Assembly (NCBI GenBank): GCA_947258895.1
Contig: CAMYKE010000011.1
Span: forward strand, 1 to 11,145
Length of the DNA stretch: 11,145 nucleotides
DNA from: an uncultured Pseudomonadales bacterium
GTDB lineage: Bacteria > Pseudomonadota > Gammaproteobacteria > Pseudomonadales > IMCC2047
Direction of reading: 5' to 3'
The notes under the pieces were generated by a model that had not been told where the DNA came from, did not search any database, and saw only the letters and a list, made by a program, of their open reading frames with translations. This document shows, in pieces, positions 6,263-11,145 of this stretch. Within the stretch, counting starts at the first letter, position 1, and every line of letters starts with the position of its first letter. The position numbers and the translations under genes were made by a program.

Positions 6263-6410
6263 GAGCGCGTAAGAAACCTATGGAGAAACCTATGGGGTCA
6301 GCATCGATTGATCAGTCGAATCGAGGAGAGAGAGAACCGATCCAACACGAGTGATTACTTGATGCAATTTAAAAAGGCTCCCAAAAGTCACGCAAATCGG
6401 CTATATGGAG

Positions 6411-6590
6411 AATAAGTGCCCTGTTGGCCATACGCATAGAGAAATTGATCTTGGCTATCGGCCCTTTTCTTTTTTTTCTTTTTCGTGTTGCTCTAGGCGA
6501 AGATCGAAGAGATTTTCACCGGTTTTGGCTTGAACAGCATGGGTGTCTGGCCCACAAACGGGATTCCACTTGGTTCGCAGGGTTGATGGA
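6411..6590 (+). repeat. Long diverged direct repeat, left copy
   Basis: It aligns with 10961-11145 over about 180 bases. Shared blocks in order are AATAA, GCCCTGTTGGCC (6418-6429) followed by TACGCA, a TTGGCT-TCGGCCC-TTT segment, GTTGCTCT, GAAGATC, TTTGGCTT, GAACAGCA, AACGGGATTCCAC (6557-6569) and TTCGCAG. The copies differ by many substitutions and small gaps, so they are old. No transposase, inverted ends or conserved frame was found, and the identity is unknown. Confidence 0.7.
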
Positions 6591-6605
6591 AAATGTTAGT
6601 CGAAT

Positions 6606-6676
6606 AGCCTCATCACCGGTGGCGCTCGTGCTGAAGCCCCCAACCCGAGGGCAGTCCTAGTCGGGGGCATGAGGCT
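6606..6676 (+). terminator. Branched hairpin, possible terminator or structured RNA
   Basis: AGCCTCAT (6606-6613) pairs perfectly with ATGAGGCT (6669-6676). Directly inside on the 3' side, GGGGGC (6663-6668) pairs with GCCCCC (6636-6641). The 22 bases left unpaired on the 5' side include the palindrome CACCGGTG, so a three-way junction is possible. TTCCTTT follows, a weak T-rich tract. It lies about 350 bases after the toxin cassette and could end its transcript. Confidence 0.45.
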
Positions 6677-6897
6677 TTCCTTTGCACACTTTGTTTACGT
6701 ACAGTATCCGCACAATAAAGGCTTTCATGCAAATTCTGGAGACTTATAGGCAGGCACCATATATCACGTTGAACGCGCAGCGACAGAGGTTTAGGACACC
6801 CTATACTCCACTTCGGCCGTCCCAAACCACGGCGTAAATAACGTCCGCTTTCTATACGGTTTGTAAAGTTATACTAGGTGCGTTAACAGGGCGAAAG

Positions 6898-6962
6898 ACC
6901 GCAACTAGGACCTTGCGGCTGCCCAGAATTCCAAGACGCCGAGATTGACAGCAGGCGCCACT
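6898..6962 (+). repeat. Short dispersed hairpin repeat, copy 4
   Basis: CTAGGACCTTGCGGCTGCC, then CAGAATT, and GACAGCAGGCGCCAC match the other three copies. GCTG and CAGC keep the central pairing. It is the last copy in the window and sits where gene direction changes from plus to minus. Confidence 0.6.
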
Positions 6963-7012
6963 GAGCGCTTGGTAAAATTAAAGTTATTTGAGAAAGTTAA
7001 AGAAGGAAGAGA

Positions 7013-7141
7013 GTGGATATATTTCATGAAAGACAAAAATCAGATAGTGCAAAGCTGGAAGAGTTAACAATCAAAATAACAGGACGCAAACGTCCGTGGG
7101 GCACCTTGTGCGAAGTACGGGGGCAGGTCTTTGATTTATGA
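7013..7141 (+). CDS. Possible 42-residue small protein
   Basis: A GTG at 7013 follows a very good ribosome site, AAGGAAG at 7003-7009, but spacing is only three bases. The frame encodes VDIFHERQKSDSAKLEELTI, then KITGRKRPWGTLCEVRGQVF and DL, ending at TGA 7139-7141. Its stop overlaps an ATG at 7138 as ATGA. The second frame (7138-7584) runs deep into the receptor gene on the other strand, so only its first 64 codons lie in free DNA. No family is recognised. It could be a decayed gene split by a frameshift, or chance. Confidence 0.25.
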   Translation: MDIFHERQKSDSAKLEELTIKITGRKRPWGTLCEVRGQVFDL

Positions 7142-7329
7142 TCCGGTTTCGGCTGGGCTTGCTACGCGATGATATTAAAGTAGGGTATAGAGTTGGCCAG
7201 GCCGTTACGTTTTTAGTAACTCAGGGACGTAGCACGTTTTTCTCATTGCAAGACCTGGCCACAATGCATCAGGAACAACATAAGGCACCTGCTACGCATT
7301 GCGTTTCACGGATTACTAAGTTCGATGTA

Positions 7330-9588
7330 TTAAAAATTGACGTCGAAGGCGATGCCGAGTTGGCGAACCGTGATGCCTCCAACCGGAAAGACCCGAACCG
7401 CGCTGCTATCGTTGCCAAAAACGAGGACAGGAACGGCCGAGATCGGCTCCGCTTCGTCCGGAACGTTACGCCCGAACAGCGCGACTCTCCATTTCAATTT
7501 CGCAGATCGCACCCCCAGGCTCGCGCCCAGGTTCCAATGCGCATCGACCCTGTAATCGGGATCAACCCGGGCAGCCAGCTTTAAATTACCCTTGTGCACG
7601 GCATTCAAATTGACAAATGCTTCGATCCCGTTTCCCACGGCCTGGAAGTATTCACCGGACAGGGTAAATTTGGTCTCGGGCGAAAACGCGAGTTGCTCAC
7701 CGCCGATATTTGCACCGGTATCATCCAGAAACCCAGCGGGATACTCGGCGCTGTTATAAATAAAGCCGGTATTGATGCTCAGATTGTCGTAAACCGATCC
7801 CCTTATTTCGACTTCGAAACCCTTGGTTCGAATATCAATATTGGTTGGAATCGCTACCAATTCGTTGTTCACAAAGCCCAAGGACTGCGCCTGAAAATCT
7901 GCTATTTCTGTGTAGAACGCATTGGCGCTCACCGCCATATTGCCGTCCATAAGGCTCAGCTTGGCGCCAATCTCAAAGGCGGTTGAAACCTCCGGTTTAA
8001 GTATATCCGCTTGCGCCCCCGGGACATCCGACACATCGACAAATGACGGTTTGAAACCCCGTGACACCGAGGCGTACACCATTTTGTTATCGGATAGTGT
8101 CCATCGAGCGCCGAAGCGACCTGTCACCTCCTCACTCTCACTTTCTCCGGTTTGGGTAACCGGGGCGTCGTCAACCGCGAGCTCAAATGAAGTCTCGGGC
8201 TCGGTGTAACGAAGTCCGCCAAACAAACGCAGCATGTCACTGACTTCATAGCTGCCATCGAAGAACACTGCCTGAGATGAACTCTCTACATCGTCATCCG
8301 TATAAGTTGGCGGACCAATCGGGCAATCACCACCGGGCACTGAATTGACGCGGAATGCGGTGCCGATCGGGTTGGCACAGTCGCCAAATGCGCCGCTCGC
8401 TGTGGGAATTCTATCGAATTCGTAGTCACTGACATAAACACCGGCAACGTAATTGAAGGCAGCATCGAATTTCGAGGCAACCCTGAATTCCTGGCTCCAC
8501 TGCTCGGCCTTGAGGCCTGTATTGAATACAGCCAGTGCAACTTCTCCCGACACGCGAGATAAATCGATGGATTCGTCATTACCCTCCTTTTTTCTGAAAC
8601 TCGAAACCGACGTCAACGCATAGTCTCCTGGCTCCCATTGCAGGATGCCCGTCACGCTAAACCATTGTTTGTCATTTTTGTTCGGCAGGTCGCTGCAATA
8701 CTCGCGGCCGGCGTCACTAAATGACTGACCGCAGGCGGTGATTCCCGCATTGGTAGTTTCGGGAGACTGGGAAAATGGAGGAAAAGGCAGGGGTGCCGGC
8801 TGGTCCGCAGGAATCGCGGGACCAAAGAAATTAATCCCATCCGCAACTTCTTCCTGGTACTCCGCGATAAGGTCTATTTGCAGGGTATCATTTGAGTTCG
8901 AGCGTATCCGCGCACGAAACGCCTGTTCCTCGATGTCATTATCCCGGTCGAGCGCCACATTACGCTGGAGACCTTGTTCATCTCTAAAGCGACCCGCAAA
9001 CCGAAGCGCGGTGTTGGCCGACAGAGGGATGTTGATCGCTCCGCGAACCAGTGTCTGGTCGTAGTCGTCCCATAGGTAATCGGCACCAATATTGGCCGAG
9101 AATTTCTCCGTATCTGGTGCCACGGTGCTAATATTTAGCACACCCAGTGACGCTGTTTGCCCGAACAGCGTCCCTTGAGGACCCTTCAGCACTTCGACCT
9201 GGGCGAGATCGAAGATCTGCGGCATAGCAATGTTGCCGCTGGGTACCTGGTCCAGCACGATGGCAACCGAACCGCTGGCGCCTTCGGCAAACAGATTGGT
9301 GCCAACACCTCGGATCCGGGCACCGCCGCTTTCGCCGCCAACGGTTGTATTAACTTCGAGGGCGGGTGTTGTCTTCTGCAAGTCTGTTAATGAGTAAATT
9401 TGGTCTCTGGCCAGTTGTTCAGCAGTTGCAACCGATATCGCAATGGGCACTTCCTGCACCGACTCCTCTCGTTTCTGCGCGGTAACGATTACCTCCTCCA
9501 TCGCAAATACAGGGGCTATTCCCCACGATGCGGTCGCTATTGCTAAAGCAACGGCCAGCAGGATTCGACGGAGTGAATGCATCTTCAT
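7330..9588 (-). CDS. TonB-dependent outer membrane receptor
   Basis: This is a 752-residue protein. Residues 1-29 are a signal peptide (MKMHSLRRILLAVALAIATA, ending PVFA). A TonB box EEVIVTA follows at 31-37 and is what the inner-membrane TonB complex pulls on. The plug domain covers roughly 44-160, with RIRGVGTN and the typical VEVLKGPQGTLFGQTASLG. The rest is a 22-strand-type beta barrel ending GIAFDVNF with a C-terminal Phe, the outer-membrane insertion signal. Length is normal for the family. The start is supported by AGGGAG (complement of 9594-9599) five bases before ATG. The style is that of the large marine gammaproteobacterial and sphingomonad receptor group that imports organic nutrients or siderophores; the ligand cannot be told from sequence. 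No TonB-ExbBD or regulator gene is adjacent. Confidence 0.95.
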   Translation of the reverse strand: MKMHSLRRILLAVALAIATASWGIAPVFAMEEVIVTAQKREESVQEVPIAISVATAEQLARDQIYSLTDLQKTTPALEVNTTVGGESGGARIRGVGTNLFAEGASGSVAIVLDQVPSGNIAMPQIFDLAQVEVLKGPQGTLFGQTASLGVLNISTVAPDTEKFSANIGADYLWDDYDQTLVRGAINIPLSANTALRFAGRFRDEQGLQRNVALDRDNDIEEQAFRARIRSNSNDTLQIDLIAEYQEEVADGINFFGPAIPADQPAPLPFPPFSQSPETTNAGITACGQSFSDAGREYCSDLPNKNDKQWFSVTGILQWEPGDYALTSVSSFRKKEGNDESIDLSRVSGEVALAVFNTGLKAEQWSQEFRVASKFDAAFNYVAGVYVSDYEFDRIPTASGAFGDCANPIGTAFRVNSVPGGDCPIGPPTYTDDDVESSSQAVFFDGSYEVSDMLRLFGGLRYTEPETSFELAVDDAPVTQTGESESEEVTGRFGARWTLSDNKMVYASVSRGFKPSFVDVSDVPGAQADILKPEVSTAFEIGAKLSLMDGNMAVSANAFYTEIADFQAQSLGFVNNELVAIPTNIDIRTKGFEVEIRGSVYDNLSINTGFIYNSAEYPAGFLDDTGANIGGEQLAFSPETKFTLSGEYFQAVGNGIEAFVNLNAVHKGNLKLAARVDPDYRVDAHWNLGASLGVRSAKLKWRVALFGRNVPDEAEPISAVPVLVFGNDSSAVRVFPVGGITVRQLGIAFDVNF

Positions 9589-9593
9589 TCTTA

Positions 9594-9599
9594 CTCCCT
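9594..9599 (-). promoter_or_regulatory. Ribosome-binding site of the TonB-dependent receptor
   Basis: Read on the minus strand, AGGGAG lies five bases before the ATG at 9588. It is a near-perfect anti-16S match and decides the start against the second in-frame ATG two codons downstream. Confidence 0.7.
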
Positions 9600-9884
9600 A
9601 ATTAGGGGTCTGGGTTTGCGCATCACAATATGCTCCGCACCCGGTGCTCACCGCTATTCCCTGGGCAGTTTTGGATCGCCCTTCCGGCGCCGGTCCCGGT
9701 TAGGTTTTTTACCTGTCGGGCTGAACTTCGAAATTCCCGCCGCCCGCCTGGAAAAGCACGACGATCCGCGCACCTTCCCGTAGTGCTTCTTTTATCGCTC
9801 TTGGTACACATCGACTCCGCAAATACCTGGTATCAGGCTTTCACCCGACTGGTTTAGTGCCGTTCCCGGTACATGAGTTCCGGT
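9600..9884. other. Intergenic region upstream of the TonB-dependent receptor
   Basis: No convincing gene is present. The frames found here in both directions have no family pattern or ribosome site. A short dyad ATACCTGGTAT (about 9824-9834) could be an operator. I found no clear Fur-like box or strong promoter by eye. Confidence 0.35.
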
Positions 9885-10688
9885 TCAGCGTACAGCATCA
9901 TTCTGAACTCGCTCGACTACTCCCCGCACGGCTTCTATCACGGCCCGGGGGTCGTCGTGATGTACGTAGTGCCCTGATTCAGCTGAGACGATGTGTTTAC
10001 TGTGACCGGTTAGCTTGGCATATTCCTGTTGCATCTCCATCCAAAGCTTCTGCCACTCTTTATCCTCCTTCCCCTTGCCCCTGCTGAGCACAACAAGCTC
10101 AATGGCCGGAAAAGACGGGGCTGCACGAATCTGATCAGCCGTCTTCACGGCGCTATCAAGCTCACGCTTCATGTGCCCGGGCATAACAGCCTTCATAATC
10201 TCCGGCACACCACACCCACCTTTGTCCAGTGCATCTTCACACCGCTGTGTGAACTCCGGATGCCGCGAATCAACAAGAACTACCCCCGCCACTTCTTCCG
10301 GATAGAGCCGAGCAAAGAGTTCCACGTATTGCCCCCCCAGCGAATGACCGACTAGTACGTATGGGGCGCTTAGCCTGGCCTGCGCCAACAGTGTACGCAG
10401 GCTCTCCACGATGTCTCTGCCGGTCCTCGTGCCGGAGACATCATCACTGCCACCATATCCCGGCCGATCATAGGCAAATGTCGTCGCGAAGGAGGAAATC
10501 GGGTCAAATACCGGTTGCCACGTCGCCATTCCGTCGCCAAGGCCTGACTCAAAAACCACGGTTACCGAACCTTCACCCGCCATTGCATAAGTTACGCGGT
10601 TACCCTGGAGTTCAGCCACGAACCTTGGTGACAACGTCGCACATCCAGATAAAAGCACAAATAGAATCAGGATTCTTTTTCGAAACAT
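9885..10688 (-). CDS. Alpha/beta-hydrolase lipoprotein
   Basis: This is a 267-residue protein. It has a lipoprotein signal ILILFVLLSGC with lipobox LSGC and Cys16, so it is membrane-anchored and faces the periplasm or is on the outer membrane. The fold follows: the oxyanion-loop region ESGLGDGMATW (47-57), AYDRPGYGGSD (72-82), the nucleophile elbow VGHSLGGQ with Ser116, LVDSRHPE (138-145, Asp140 a possible acid), and SGHYVHHDDP with His240 as the catalytic histidine. It belongs to the general esterase/hydrolase group; the substrate is unknown. A ribosome site AGGGGG lies six to seven bases before the ATG. It is transcribed toward the TonB-dependent receptor 296 bases away, so cotranscription is possible but not shown. 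Confidence 0.9.
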   Translation of the reverse strand: MFRKRILILFVLLSGCATLSPRFVAELQGNRVTYAMAGEGSVTVVFESGLGDGMATWQPVFDPISSFATTFAYDRPGYGGSDDVSGTRTGRDIVESLRTLLAQARLSAPYVLVGHSLGGQYVELFARLYPEEVAGVVLVDSRHPEFTQRCEDALDKGGCGVPEIMKAVMPGHMKRELDSAVKTADQIRAAPSFPAIELVVLSRGKGKEDKEWQKLWMEMQQEYAKLTGHSKHIVSAESGHYVHHDDPRAVIEAVRGVVERVQNDAVR

Positions 10689-10960
10689 GGCGCCCCCTGC
10701 ATAACAACCCTACAAAAGCACAGCGGCAAATTTACGCGTCCGTCAGGTGTGTATTGTGCAACGCCGGATGGTAGTACCCTCAATCCTTTCATTCAGCTCG
10801 TCCTTTGATGCCTCTATTACTGCCTCTACGCAGACAATGCTGTTCCGTGAGAGTGGGGTGAGGTGGGCGCTAATAAGGTAAAGTGATAACAGTGAAAGCC
10901 TTGCTGTGAAATGTTGCCGTCGTCCGCCTCAACATGCTGTTGTGCGTGAGGACATAAGAA
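10689..10960. other. Intergenic region upstream of the hydrolase, no gene seen
   Basis: Only short frames without family features are found. It must contain the minus-strand promoter of the hydrolase, but no consensus is clear. It runs directly into the right copy of the long direct repeat. Confidence 0.35.
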
Positions 10961-11145
10961 GAATAAACGCCCTGTTGGCCGTACGCAAGCAAACACCGAC
11001 CCTGGCTTTCGGCCCCTTTGTTGTCTCTTTCTAGTTGCTCTGGATGAAGATCAATCTGATTTGCCTTGGCTTTAGCCTGAACAGCACCGCTTGGACGGCT
11101 GACCCGCGAACGGGATTCCACCAGGCTCGCAGTGGCGAAGGGAAA
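10961..11145 (+). repeat. Long diverged direct repeat, right copy (runs to the window edge)
   Basis: It is the counterpart of 6411-6590. The shared anchors are GCCCTGTTGGCC (10969-10980), TACGCA, GTTGCTCT, GAAGATC, GAACAGCA, AACGGGATTCCAC (11109-11121) and CTCGCAG. The plus-strand frame corresponding to the left copy has a TAG near 11032, so the repeat is unlikely to be protein-coding. It may continue beyond the window. Confidence 0.7.

Larger units (their letters stand above)
6263..7012. other. Non-coding stretch with repeats after the toxin cassette
   Basis: No convincing gene is present. It holds a perfect 12-bp tandem AGAAACCTATGG (6272-6295) and a GGGGTCA (6294-6300), which is the reverse of the TGACCCC motifs near 702 and 907. 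It then holds the left copy of the long direct repeat (about 6411-6590), a branched hairpin candidate (6606-6676), and dispersed repeat copy 4 (6898-6962). A 78-codon TTG frame across the long repeat is not conserved in the other copy, which has an in-frame stop. Confidence 0.5.

Noticed and set aside
6411..6590. Insertion sequence end or transposase fragment
   Set aside because: No terminal inverted repeats, target duplications or transposase-like residues were found in either copy.
6424..6660. 78-codon frame as a membrane protein gene
   Set aside because: It lies in the long direct repeat, whose other copy has an in-frame stop, and the hydrophobic part comes from a T-rich run.
749..6962. 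Integron cassette array: same-strand genes each followed by a repeat
   Set aside because: The repeats lack the GTTRRRY/RYYYAAC core sites of attC, no integrase is seen, and one interval holds several genes rather than one.
7138..7584. 148-codon plus-strand frame as a full gene
   Set aside because: More than half lies antisense to the well-supported receptor gene, and no family features are visible.
8286..9390. Frames overlapping the TonB-dependent receptor on either strand
   Set aside because: Shadows of the receptor coding sequence, without independent starts or motifs.

Overview
The window looks like accessory chromosomal DNA of a Gram-negative bacterium, most likely a marine-type gammaproteobacterium. 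This is inferred from a TonB-dependent receptor with a classic EEVIVTAQ TonB box, periplasmic and lipoprotein signal peptides, a Tat-type twin-arginine signal, and YnfA, DUF3047, ParE and Rhs family relatives. No rRNA, tRNA, CRISPR array or intact transposase was seen. Identifications rest on reading the translations, because no database search was possible.

Layout. The left part (1-6262) is all plus strand and gene-sparse. It holds the tail of an unidentified gene, a ynfA relative that has lost its start, a secreted DUF3047 protein, a periplasmic DJ-1/PfpI-type protein, a Tat-exported intradiol dioxygenase, a broken parE toxin remnant, and a compact three-gene cluster (about 4555-6262). The cluster sits directly behind a decayed Rhs core tip. 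Its first gene is a probable Rhs C-terminal toxin domain, its second a lipoprotein that would suit an immunity protein, and its third a small exported helical protein. The genes are 2 bp apart or overlap by ATGA. The middle part (6263-7329) is mostly non-coding, with repeats and a branched-hairpin candidate. The right part (7330-10688) is minus strand: an alpha/beta-hydrolase lipoprotein and, downstream of it, a large TonB-dependent receptor.

Two repeat families tie the window together. A short (about 60 bp) hairpin-forming element occurs four times in the same orientation in intergenic DNA at about 749, 1929, 3085 and 6898. A longer (about 180 bp) diverged direct repeat lies at about 6411-6590 and 10961-11145 and brackets the receptor/hydrolase segment. 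Short TGACCCC(N)GTTGCC and GTAAACTGTCCCC motifs resemble REP-type debris.

The most interesting candidate is the orphan Rhs tip. A frameshifted, degraded Rhs core end is followed by a long intact toxin-like frame and a tightly coupled lipoprotein and small secreted protein. This is the arrangement expected of a displaced polymorphic toxin-immunity cassette. The toxin activity and the role of the third gene are not recognisable and may be undescribed.
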